The translations under genes and the position numbers were made by a program. The notes beneath the pieces are model-generated. The model was given only the letters and a program-made list of their open reading frames with translations. It was not told the DNA's origin and did not search any database. From contig NZ_RCWE01000014.1 of NCBI RefSeq assembly GCF_018448925.1, positions 49,147 to 113,146 of the forward strand: a DNA stretch of 64,000 nucleotides, given 5' to 3'. Positions 28,228 to 40,700 of the stretch are shown here, piece by piece. Position 1 is the stretch's first letter, and every line of letters begins with the position of its first letter. This DNA is from Photorhabdus akhurstii (GTDB taxonomy: Bacteria; Pseudomonadota; Gammaproteobacteria; Enterobacterales; Enterobacteriaceae).

Positions 28228-28689
28228 ATGGCGATTATACATCAACCAGTGAAACTGAATAACGCAGAAATTCAAACGATGATTGGAGGAGTCATGTTGC
28301 TGAGTCAGCATTCTCCTCTGCATCGGAGATATCTGGTGTCCGAGTGGCAACAGCGTATCTTGCCTGCATTTGAGCTGAATCAGTTTTGCTATTACGAAGA
28401 TGAACACGGGCATCCGATCGCCTTTTGTAATTGGGCTTTTTTATCTGAGCAGAATCGAGATGAGCTTCTTTCAGGAGAAAGAGAGCTTACCCACACAGAC
28501 TGGCGCTCAGGTCCACATATCTTTTTTCCCGAAATGATTGCGCCTTTTGGTCATGGGCGTGAAGTTGCCAGGGATTTGCGCCGTCGTGTCTTTTTGCCGT
28601 GGAAAGGTCAAAAAGCGTGTACTGTCCGCGGGAAACTTGATGTCCAAAACAACCGTTGTATTCGTCAAGTGCAGTGGTTTTTTGTTTAA
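28228..28689 (+). CDS. rtxC: RTX toxin-activating lysine acyltransferase (RtxC)
   Basis: 153 residues of the HlyC/RtxC family, which in haemolysin systems transfers an acyl chain from acyl carrier protein to lysines of the protoxin in the cytosol. The catalytic His is His32 in HSPLHRRYLV, and the conserved Asp is Asp91 in THTDWRSG. Other family segments are PIAFCNWAFLSEQ and IAPFGHGREV. It starts 22 bp after rtxH and ends 17 bp before rtxA1, so the three form one operon. In Vibrio MARTX toxins the need for this enzyme is uncertain; the gene is intact here. Confidence 0.94.
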   Translation: MAIIHQPVKLNNAEIQTMIGGVMLLSQHSPLHRRYLVSEWQQRILPAFELNQFCYYEDEHGHPIAFCNWAFLSEQNRDELLSGERELTHTDWRSGPHIFFPEMIAPFGHGREVARDLRRRVFLPWKGQKACTVRGKLDVQNNRCIRQVQWFFV

Positions 28690-28706
28690 TTTAAAGGGAT
28701 TTTTTG

Positions 28707-31700
28707 ATGGGGAAATCATCAAATAGAAGTACCGAGTACTTCTTTACTGGAAAATACTACGACGATAATGATGGTAATAGTATTACTGCTATTGGTGTTG
28801 GTGGTGAAGTTTATGCTTATGGCGGAAATGATGATGTTACTGTTGGTTCACTTAAAGTCGATGTATACCATACAGATGGTGACCTTGCGGTAAAGGGAGC
28901 TTCAGGTTACGCCGGCGTTAGTAAAACGGGAAATGGCGGTCTGTCATTTGCGGGCGCCGCCGGCGCGGCTTTTATTCATCACACCGGTAAAACGGGAAAT
29001 TTAAATTATTCGGGTGCTGCCGGTTACAACAAACTGGTTCGTAAGGGTTTGTCTGGTGATACAAATTTTAAAGGGGCCGGTGGATACAATAAGTTATGGC
29101 ATGAAACCAACCGGGGAAATTTAGATTTTGCCGGTGCAGGGGCATACAATGACATTGACCATACTTGGTTTAATCGTTACCAAGATTCACAGGGAAGTGT
29201 GACTTTTAATGGCGCAGGCGCTGCAAACAGCATCAACTCACGAGTAGAGAGCGGTAACGTTACATTTAATGGGGCGGGTGCTGATAATCACATCGTACGT
29301 AAAGGTAAAGAAGGTAATATTATCTTACGTGGTGCGGGGGCATCGAATCGCATTGAGCGTGTACGCCAAAATAAAGATGGGTATGAACAGACCCGCGGTG
29401 ATATTACTTTTGAAGGCGCGGGTGGTTATAACAAACTCTATTCTGATGTCGCACATGGCAATATTAATTTCTCCGGCGCGGGTGCTTACAATGAAATCAC
29501 CAGAATAGGTGCGGATAGCGATTTCGATGGTGAAGCATTGGAATTTGCCAAAGCCGAAGAAATCGTATTGATGACGGCAACTATGGGAGGAAGCTGGATT
29601 CAGGAGTCTCAGCAAGTTACAGGTATTAAATCAACCGTCGAACCGAATACCTATCTTTTTGCGTTTGCTGACAAAATGTACACTAAAATCAGCAAAGTCC
29701 AACTTCAAAATAATCCTACTACCGGTAGACTCGGTTATTATGCCACTTCTTGGTATAAAGCAGGTAATCACCTTAAAGATCTTGCCGCGAAAGAAATTTC
29801 GTCAGGCAATGGATTTGTTGCGGTAAACGCTAATGGCGCTTACCGCCTCTCCAGTTTGGTTTTTGAGCATCAACAGCCCATTGAGATTCATGCTATTGAG
29901 GAAAGCCTGCTGATAGATAAGTGGGTAACTTATGCGGGTGGCATAGTGGTTAAAGCCGAGGATATCTCGCTCGGTGATGCCAAAATGGGGGGATATGCGA
30001 TCTTCTCTGATGGTCGCAAAGTCGATGTTTCCGCAGTCAAATCGAACCGGCAGCCCAATACTTATGTGTATGCCAAGGTCATGGGGTCATATACCAAAAT
30101 CGTTAAAGTTCAGTTGAAAAACGATCCTGATACCAAGCAACTGAAATACAGAGCAGAAGCCTGGTACAAAGCAGGCGATCATACGGGTAATTTGGCTAAT
30201 GAAGAGCTTTCCTATGCTAACGGATATACCTCTATTGGTCCCGGTTACATGTTAAGCCAGCTTCAATATAACGTTAATACAGTGCGCCGTACCTCCCATC
30301 GATTAGTACATAGTGAAGAATATAGTCAGCAAGATCTTGTAAAGTCACCCACAAGCAGTGGTTACGTTAATTTTAACGGTGTGGGTGGTGGAAACGTTAT
30401 TAAATCTAATGTCACGCGGGGAAATGTTAATTTTAAGGGCGCAGGGGCGGCGAACGTCATTTTGCACGGCTCAAAATTCGGTGATACCAATTTTGATGGT
30501 GCTGGTGCCGCTAATGTCGTTGTAAAAAATGGTGAAAAGGGCGATCTGACATTTCATGGTGCGGGTTTAGCCAATGTTCTGGTTCACCAAGGCCAGAGCG
30601 GGAAAATGGATGTTTACGCTGGTGGCGCGGTAAATGTTCTTGTGCGTGTCGGGGATGGACAATATCTGGCTCATCTTCTGGCTTATGGCAATATCTCAAT
30701 CCACAAAGGCAACGGTAACAGCCGGGTGCTGATGTTGGGCGGGTACAACACTCATAGCCAAATCGGTAATGGCAATGGCAACTGGTCCGGTGCGGGCGGT
30801 TTTAACGTCATCACTCAGGCGGGAACCGGGGATATCTCCTCCGTACTTTTGGGTGGTGCTAACGTGCTCACTAAGCTTGGTGCGGGAGATCTGGTTGCCG
30901 GTATGTTCGGTGGCGCCAATATTATCACCCATCTCAGTGATGAGAGTGAAACTGCCGATACCACCGCTATTGCGTTGGGCGGCGCCAACATCTTGACCAA
31001 GAAAGGGAAAGGCAATGCATTGGCGGTAATGGGCGGTGGCGCGAATGTTCTCACGCATATCGGCGATGGCAATACCACGGGCGTTATGCTCGGTGGCGCT
31101 AATATCTTGACCAAAGTCGGCAAGGGTGACACGACCGGCATCATGTTCGGCATCGGCAACGTGTTGACTCATGTCGGCAACGGTTTGACACTGGGCGTGA
31201 TGGCTGCGGCAGGCAATATCTTCACCAAAGTTGGAGAGGGGATATCGATTGCCGCCATGATTGGCGCGGGCAACCTGTTCACCCATATCGGCAAAGGGGA
31301 TGCATGGGCGTTAATGGGTGGCGCGGTGAACGTCTTTACTAAAGTAGGTGACGGTAATGCGCTGGTATTGATGATAGCCGCAGGCAATGTGTTTACTCAT
31401 ATTGGGGATGGCACAACTGTTGCGCTGATGCTGGCAAAGGGCAATATCGCCACGAAAGTGGGTAATGGCATGACGTTGGCGGCGATGATCGGCAAAGCCA
31501 ATATCTTTACCCATGTCGGGGATGGCAATACCTTCGCGGCCATGATTGGCGGCGCCAATGTGCTGACCAAAGTCGGCAATGACCTGACCGCCGCCTTAAT
31601 GATCGGGAAAGCCAATATCTATTCGCATGTGGGAAATGGCTCCAGTATCGGTTTGTTTGCCGGTGAACTGAACGTGATGACCAAAGTCGGTGCGGGCACC

Positions 31701-34700
31701 ACCCTGGCGGCCATGTTTGGTAAAGCCAATATGATGACCCATGTGGGAGATGGTTTAACCGGCGTGTTAGCGCTGGGTGAGGCTAATATCGTTACCAAAG
31801 TGGGTGATGATTTTATGGGGGTGGTTGCGGCGGCGAAAGCGAATGTTATTACGCATGTCGGCGACGCGACGACCGCCGGTATCCTGCTTGGCAAAGGCAA
31901 TATTCTGACCAAAGTAGGAAACGGTCCCACAGTCGGTCTGCTTATTTCCGATGTGGGTAATGTGATGACTCATGTCGGCGATGGCACGACGGTGGGGTTT
32001 GCCAAAGGTAAAGCTAATATCATCACCAAAATCGGCGATGGCGCCGGAGTGAATGCGGCTTGGGGGGAAGCGAATATCCTGACTCAAGTGGGAAATGGCG
32101 ACCGTTACAACTTCGCGAAAGGTAAAGCCAATCTCATTACCAAAGTGGGGAATGGACAAGAAGTCACGGTGGTTCAGGGGGATGCCAATACCATTACCCA
32201 TGTGGGTAACGGTGATGATTACACCGGCGCCTGGGGCGAAGCCAACATTATCACCAGAGTAGGAGATGGACGCAATGTAGTGCTTGCTAAAGGCAGGGCT
32301 AACATTGTCACCCAGGTGGGTAAGGGAGACAGCTTTAACGCCTTATGGAGTGAAGGCAATGTCGTCACTAAAGTGGGTGACGGTATGCAGATTACGGCGG
32401 CAAAAGGGAAAGCTAACGTCACGACGACAGTAGGCAATGGCTTAAATGTCACTGCTGCTCATGGTGACGCTAACATTAACACTCACGTAGGTAATGGTGT
32501 TTCGGTTAACGTGGCGTGGGGGAAATATAACGTCAATACCAAAGTTGGCAATGGTCTCAATGTTGCGGTGATGAAAGGCCAGGGTAATGCCAATATTCAG
32601 GTTGGTCACGGCTTGTATGTTAATGCTTCTTACGCACGCAACAACGTGGCGATTAAGATTGGTGATGGTGATTTTTACAGCTTGGCTGTTGCATCGAGTA
32701 ATACAGAAAGCAACAAACTTGCTTCTTTCTTCGACAATATCAAACAAACTGTACTCGGAGTGGGAGGCAGTCAGGCGATCAACTATCTGGTTCATGGGGA
32801 TGAGGCTAATACGTCAGGCACTCACAAGGGCAGAGGTGCAATTAACTTAACCGAAGTTTCTGCCATTGATGGTTTTAAGATGGAGGAAATTGATCAAGTT
32901 GGTTCGGACTTAAGCGGTCGTCTGAGTCGTTCTGTAACAGCGGTAGAAGTGCCTGATATTAACTCAATAGAAAGTTCTTTAGCCGGTTCGCTAAATCGAA
33001 AAACGCGATCGGTATCGGATCGGAACGAAAACTTGATCGTCAATGGTGACTTTGAACAAGGTAATCAAGGTTGGCAGTCAACTAATGGTGTTGAGGCATA
33101 TAATCCGGCGAATGCTTACGGCCTTAATAATGCGGGTCATGGAAAGCGAGTCAGTGAACTTGATGTGGATGTTAACACCACGCTTTCGCAGGAGTTGCAA
33201 AATCTGTCTGAGGGCGAAGTTGTTTCACTGAGCTTTGACTTTGCTAAACGTTCCGGTCTTGCCTCAGGTGAAGGTATGGACGTGCTATGGAATGGTAAAA
33301 GTATCTTCGCAACCTCTGGCAACGAAGTTGAATGGCAAAACAGGGCGCTGCAATTAACTGCGCAAGAAGGTACTAACCGAATTGAATTTAAAGGTACGGG
33401 CCAGAATGATGGGCTAGGCTATATCTTAGATAATGTCGTTGTAAAATCTGAAATGTCATTGATTTTGAATGGTGACTTTGAACGAGGCGATCACAGCTGG
33501 CAGTCAACCAACGGCGTTGAAGCCTATCATGAAGCAAGTGCTTACGGCCTTGATAACGCAGGTCATGGCTCACGGGTCAGTGAACTTGATGTGGATGTCA
33601 GTACCACTATTTACCAGGATCTGAAAAACCGGTTTGAAGGTGAAGTCATTTCATTAAGCTTTGATTTTGCAAAGCGTGCAAATAGCACTACGTATAATGA
33701 AGGCATGGAAGTTCTTTGGAATGGTGAAAGCAAATTTACCATTACTAATGGTGATACTGGATGGCAAAGTGAAACACTGGAATTAATCGCCAAAGCAGGT
33801 ACTAACCGCATCGAATTTAAAGGTATCGGCGATAATAATGGTATTGGCTATATCTTGGATAACGTTGTTGCAAAGTCTGTAGGTAGATTGCCAGCCAATA
33901 GTGTTATTGAACATGCCAGGCAAGACCAGGCGGCCAAAAATGCGTTAAGCGATAAAGAAAAAGCCGAAAAAGATCGTCAGCTCCTGGAACAAGAAAAAGA
34001 GAAACAACTGGCAGCGATTGAAAAATCAAAATCTCAATTGGAATCAACGGATCAGGAAGCGCTTAGCTGGAATGGGCAAGAGCAGAGTGAGGCGATAAAA
34101 GAGGAAGCTCAGGCAGTGACTAAAGAGCTGACTTTAATAGCTGACAACTTTAAGCAACTTAAAGATGAAACCGATGATAGTCGTGAGTTAGATAGCCATT
34201 ATCTCGACTATGCGGGTGGAATCTCTGAGGAGATCCAGAAACGGTTGGATAACCTCAAGCCGGCATTAGAAAAACGGCTGACAGATATACATCGGGATAC
34301 GATTGATACACAGCAAAAAGTAAAAGATGCCGTGGCGCTGTCAGAAGCGGGCGCGGAAAAAGGTAAACAAAATCGTGACAAGGCGATTCTTGATGGTGTA
34401 GATGCGCAATTCAAAGCGGATCAGAGAAAAGAAGAAGCTCTTTCACAACAACAGCAGGCAGAAAAGGCGAAGAATAACGCCAATATTGCGTATCAAAATG
34501 CAGAAAGCCGTGGTAAGCGTGATACCGCAGCGGCGGAAAGTAAAGCGGCTCAGACTCAAGCGGATGCCAAGGGAGCGAAATTAAGCGATTCCAAACCGGC
34601 TCGCATTGGTGCAAGCGGCAGCGGCTTGTCAGGAGAAAAAGCCTATGAGTCAACAGGAGCGGGAGAAACCGGCAGCCATATTGATCCTGAATCGACGCTA

Positions 34701-37700
34701 GAAGCGAGAAACAGATATTATCAAGGGCTGACCGAAGAAGAATTGCAAGCGTTGGAGAGTGCTAAACAAGCTGTTAACCGGTTGCAGATCAACGCGGGAA
34801 TTCGTACAAAAAATACCGGTGCTTCGCTTATTCCTCGGTCTGTTGAAACACAATCTGACAGCATTCTGGTACCTCCTTCGCATGAGACGCGTGAACTCAT
34901 CAGAAAAACGCCGACAATTTCTGGTATTAATCTGGAAGGATTGGGGGGAAGTAAAAAGAGGGCGATCGATTCTTCCGTACTTAGTCGCGCACAAAAAGTC
35001 GCTCACATCTACCGTTGGCTTGATAATGGCAACGATAATGTATCGGACAGATATATTCCTGTTCCCGGATTTAAGCGTGTTAACGCAGATATTTCTGATA
35101 AAACCAGACAACGGATAGTGGCTTTTGTTGAAAGACATATCAAGAATGCTAAAAACAATGTACCAGAGAATGAAGCTTCATCTTTAGCGAAGCTGTTTGT
35201 TGACGCGACTCTGAATTATGACTGGGATAAACGAGTTGAGTTTATTGCCAAAATAGACAGCTATGGCTATAGCTTTGAACCTGCTCGCGGTGATAAGAAT
35301 ATTGTTTCATTCTGGTCCGGGAAGACTTTTAGAAGGCATCGAGATGTTCTTGAGGCAGCACAACCGGATGGTCAGAAAATTGTTTACGATCTTGATGTGC
35401 AAGGAAACGCTTTTGCGATTCAACTTAACCAGCAACTTATGCGCTGGGGAATTATGTATCTTGCCGATCCTGAAAATAATGAACATAGAGCGCTAAGAGC
35501 GGCAATTGATGCTGCTACGTATAGCAATACTGGTTTCTGGAGTTCGGTCTATGCCGCAGGATCACGTGGTGATGTTTATTTGATCTCTGAGGGTGGCTTA
35601 CGTCTTGGTAACTATTTCTGGAATGTTGAATTACCTGTATTGCGTAAATTGCAACGTGAAGGATTAGTGGGTGAAATTCGATTGCTGGATAAGCCGGCAA
35701 TCGAATATAAAGGATTGCCTGTAAAATCTATTGGCCGCAGCTTAACCGAGGCGGGTATTACCGTGCAGGCGCGCTTTGATGCTTTGACTATTGAAGAGCA
35801 GAAAAAACGGCTGGCGGTTAACCCCGGCGGCTATAAAGCCGATACCATTGTTGATCTCGATATTAAGCTCAGTGCTGTCGACACTATGCTGAATCAGGCA
35901 TTGCCATTTTATGGATTACGTACAGAACGTAACTTATTAGTGCAAAAGAGCGATGAAGGATTTGAAGTGCGTTCATGGCCGGGTAATGGCAATGAATTTA
36001 AGAAGATTATTGTAAAAAATACGGCCAGTAATAATCTGCTTAAAGCAGTTGAACGTTTTATTCTTGCTAATTATGACAATTATGCACAATTACCTGACGA
36101 GTTATATTTTATCGCAGATCGGATTATATCCCGTCATCAGGGACATACCCGAATTCTTACTGAGAAAGTGAATGGCATCTGGAAGCTCGTGCCAAAATTG
36201 ATGTCGGTGAGTGAGTTCCAGCAAGCCGCATCTGTTTTGGGTAAAATGCGTGGTGACAGTTACCAAAAAGTCATTAATGCACTAGAGAGTTATCAGAATA
36301 CCCGACAAGGAAGGAAAGACGATGAATTGGATGTGATTGAAAAATTATCCAATTTGCGTCAACAGGTTGAAGGTTATCTCTTAGGTCATCCTGACTCAGA
36401 TCGTGTACCGGCAATGAAGGCGTTGTTGTCTCAAATTAACACACGCTTTGAAGAGTCGATGATATTTGCTGAGTCTACAGTGAGGATCGCAGAACAAGGC
36501 GATTTCAGTAGCTTGTACGATAAGCTTGTCAATGCCAATCTTAAGGATTCAAAACACCTTTATATTGATGAAAATGGTGATTTTGTCACTCGCGGTAAGA
36601 CAAATATTTATATTAATCAGAAAGCGGAAAGTTCTGATAAAGCGGTTGAGCAAGTCAAAGCAGCGGTTATTAAAGAGTATGGTCAAGATGTCTCAGATGC
36701 CGTTTTCTCGAATCTGAAAGCCGGTGATTTATCGAACGATGGTAAAGGTATTGATATCTCTGGTTTAAGAAAGATCCATCAGGCGATTGAGAATATATCG
36801 ACCCCTTCTGGATCTCAGAGCGAAGATCATAATGTGGAAAAGAAAAGTTTATTCCAGGAAGTGGGTTATACCATTTTTGACCTTAAAGCAGATGGAAAAC
36901 AATTGGCTGATTATTCATTCCACTTTAGTCAGAATGAGGATTTGTTGGGGGAGCTTAAGAAGCTTATTCCAGAAATTAGTAATGTGCTCGTGACTAATGG
37001 TAATGACGTTCAGTCCAAAGAGTTTCTGGAAGGAATATGCTTTGCTCTGTCTTCCCGCTATATGATGGAAGAACGTGTGAATGGCGTGGGAGGGGGAAAA
37101 GCTTATATAGAGTGGTTGCAGGATGTAGTTAAAGCCTACAATGACAACTCCGTGAATAAGAAAACAGATATCAACTCTATTGAATCCTCTTTGCTTAACC
37201 GATATCGCCGTCAGAAAGTCGGCCCGGCTATAGAAGAGTTGTTGTCAATACAACATTTTCAACAGCTTGATGCTGGCAGTTTGATCGAGAAAGCGAAGGG
37301 GAATATTGATTATAGTGCAAGGCTAAAAGCGAATGGGTTAACAGGGGCGAGGATTGGTGATCCACTGAATTATGAGGTTGATGGCTATGAGTCTGTTATG
37401 GAACAACTGCGCAATGTGAAGCAATCGACTTATATGATGTTTATGTCTGAAGATCACGCCATGTCGGTTGTTGTACATAAGAGTGAAGCTCAAACAATCT
37501 GGTCATTCTTTGATCCTAATTTTGGTGCTAAATCGTTTGATAACTATGATGATTTTCACCGTTTTATGGATTCTTTCCATAAGGGCCTGATCACGGGTTA
37601 CCGATCTCCTATAGGTTATAAATATGCTTCTGCCAGCCCTGAGGACAGTGCAAAATCGAGCTTCTATATTAACTATAATACATTTGAAGATAGCGCTATT

Positions 37701-40700
37701 ACGGGTTATGACAATACTTGGAAACAGGCACGTGAGGGTGAACAACGTCATGTATTACACGCACTGAAAGAGCGGGGAATAATGTTTTCGCTGGGTTCAG
37801 GTGTTGAAGGGTGGATCGCGGATTACCGTAAAGATGTCGTCACTTTGGACGTTATGGATGAGAAAGGCCAAAGGGTTTCTGTTGAAGTTGAAAGCAACAA
37901 CTTTAAGCAAGCAGCCAGTTTCGTACAGTTGAATATTGGTAAGATATTTGCTGACCCAACCGTCAGTAAATTGACACTGAAAGGCTCGAAGAATGGTGAT
38001 GCTACGGTATCTGTGCTGGAAAAATTATCGTCGGACACTGTTCTAAAAAACAGAGATGTCGAATCTTGGGAACGCATTTCAGTCACACCACAAACCGATG
38101 GCCGAGAAACCCGCTTTGATGGTCAAATCATTATCCAGATGGAGGATGATCCTGTAGCTGCCAAAGCAGCAGCAAATCTGGCGGGTAAACATCCAGATTC
38201 CAGCGTAGTGGTTCAGTTCGATTCTGAGGGTAAATACCGTGTTGTCTATGGTGATTCATCTCAATTTAAACCATCGGACAAGTTGCGTTGGCAGATTGTC
38301 GGGCATGGTCGTAGCGAATCAGAGCAGAATAATACTCGTCTGAGTGGTTACAGTGCCGATGAGCTGGCAATAAAACTCAAACAATTTACTCAGAGCTTTA
38401 GTCAGGTCGGTAAACCAGACCACATTAGCATCGTGGGTTGTTCGCTGATTAGTGATGACAAACGAGATGGTTTTGCTCATCGCTTTATCACCGCCTTAAA
38501 AGAGCAAGATATTCACACGACTGTTTCGGCGCGTCGTAGTGAGGTTGCCATTGATATCACTGGCCGTAAATTTACCCAGAATAAAAATAATCAATGGGTC
38601 AATAACCTGACTGATAACAAAGTTGTCTTGAGTTGGAATGAAAAAGGTGAACTTGAAACGCACTCAGAGCGAGTGCGTGGCAATATTGCTGAAAGCGATA
38701 TCAATCTTTCTCGTGTCGGTATAGCGAATGCAGATATGCCAGCCAAAGGTGCGATTGTGGATAATGCAGATATTTTCACTGCGCCAGAGAAGCGCAAAAA
38801 TAAAATTGAAACCGACTCAAGCCATATATCGAATAACCAGATAAGTTACTCAGGTAATATTCAAGTGGATGTGGGGAATGGTGAATTTACTGCGCTTAAT
38901 TGGGGGACGTCGAACGTTGGCATCAAAGCAGGTACTGGAGGTTTTAAATCACTGGCCTTTGGTGATAACAATGTGATGGTGCACATCGGCAATGGCGACA
39001 GTAAACACAGCGTCGATATTGCCGGTTATCAGGCGCTTGAAGGGGCGCAAATGTTTATTGGCAATCGTAACGTCAGTTTCAACAAGGGCCGTAGTAATGA
39101 TCTGATTGTGATGATGGATAAATCCCTGCCAACGCCGCCGTTGGTTAATCCATTTGATGGCGCAGCCCGTATTTCCGGTGTATTGCAAAGCATAGCCCAT
39201 TCTGGTGAAGGGCAGGAGTGGCTAACGGCGCAAGATCAGCAATGGACAATCGCTGGCGCGAAAAAATTTGTTCAGGATATGTCTGGTTTGGACCAAACCA
39301 GCAGCGTTGACTATAAAACTCTGGTTGACTTGGGTTCTCAACATGAACGTAGTAGCCGTGGTTTGAGAAGTGATACGGAAGCAGCGCTGAATAAGAAATT
39401 CAACCAGTGGCTAAGCAAGAATGGCAACAGCGTTGATATGAGCAATATGAGCCGTGCGGATAAATTTCGTCAGGCTAATGAAAAACTGGCATTCAACTTG
39501 GCAGTAGGGGGCCAAGGGGCGGATATTCAGGTAACTACGGGTAACTGGAACTTTATGTTCGGTGACAATATCCAGTCGCTTCTCGACACTAACCTAGGGT
39601 CGTTGTTTAGTTTAATGACTCAGCAATACTCGACAACTGGTATAGCGAAAACAACGTTTACCTATAATCCGCAGGATTTGCCACGTCAGCTTAAGAACAA
39701 ATTGCTTGGTCGGTTAGCCGGTGTGAATGCAGATACCACTTTGGCGGATATCTTTGGTGTAGATTACACTGCGGATGGTCGTATTGTCTCCCGTGGAGAC
39801 GAACCTGTGGATGGTGTGGCTATTCTAAAAGAGATGATTGAAGTCATAGGGGAATTTAGTGGTGAACAACTGAAAGCCTTCACTGATCCAGATAAATTGC
39901 TCGATGGCCTGAAATCTCACCTTAATATGGGGACGGATGGCATTAAATCCTTTGCTGAGAGTCATGGCCTGAAACAGAAAGATGCTGATGAAAATGAGGA
40001 AAGGCAGAGCGGCACGCCAGCGACTGTGGAGACGGAGAGTACTAAACCAGAACATGCATTTGGTTTTCATTCGCTGAATTTGCCTAACTTGTTTGCGACG
40101 ATGTTCAGTAAAGATAAACAACAAGAGATGAAGTCATTAGTGACCAATCTGAAAGAAAATCTAACCACAGATTTGCTCAATATGGAGCAAAAAACGTTTG
40201 ATTTCTTGCGTAACAGCGGCCATCTGCAAGGGGATAGCGATATCTATGTATCGTTGGGGAACTACAACTTCAACTGGGGCGGTGATGGTAAAGATCTTGG
40301 CGCTTATCTGGGCGATAACAACAACTTCTGGGGTGGTCGCGGAGATGATGTTTATTACTCAATCGGTACTTCCAACATCTTTGCGGGCGGTACAGGTAAT
40401 GATCTGGGCGTCCTGATGGGACGTGAGAACTGGATGTTTGGCGGTAATGGCGATGATACCGCAGTGGTCGCCGGACGCATTAACCATGTGTTCATGGGTG
40501 AAGGTAATGACCAGACGTTTGTCTTTGGCGAAGGTGGATTAATTAATACCGATAAGGGTCAAGATTATGTTGTCACCTCAGGCAACTACAACCGGGTAGA
40601 TACCGGGGAAGATCAAGATTATGCCGTGACCATTGGTAATAACAACCGGGTTGAGTTAGGTGAAGGCCATGACTTTGCCAGAGTATTTGGAAATGACAAC

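Noticed and set aside
30696-31286. Long antisense frames (for example 196 residues) inside both toxin genes
   Set aside because: They mirror the glycine-rich repeats of the sense strand, occur at the same place in both paralogues and resemble no protein family.
30650-32640. Regular short-period repeats that could be taken for a CRISPR-like or satellite array
   Set aside because: The 57-bp period is in frame throughout and codes for the 19-residue MARTX B repeats; units vary at third positions as coding DNA does.
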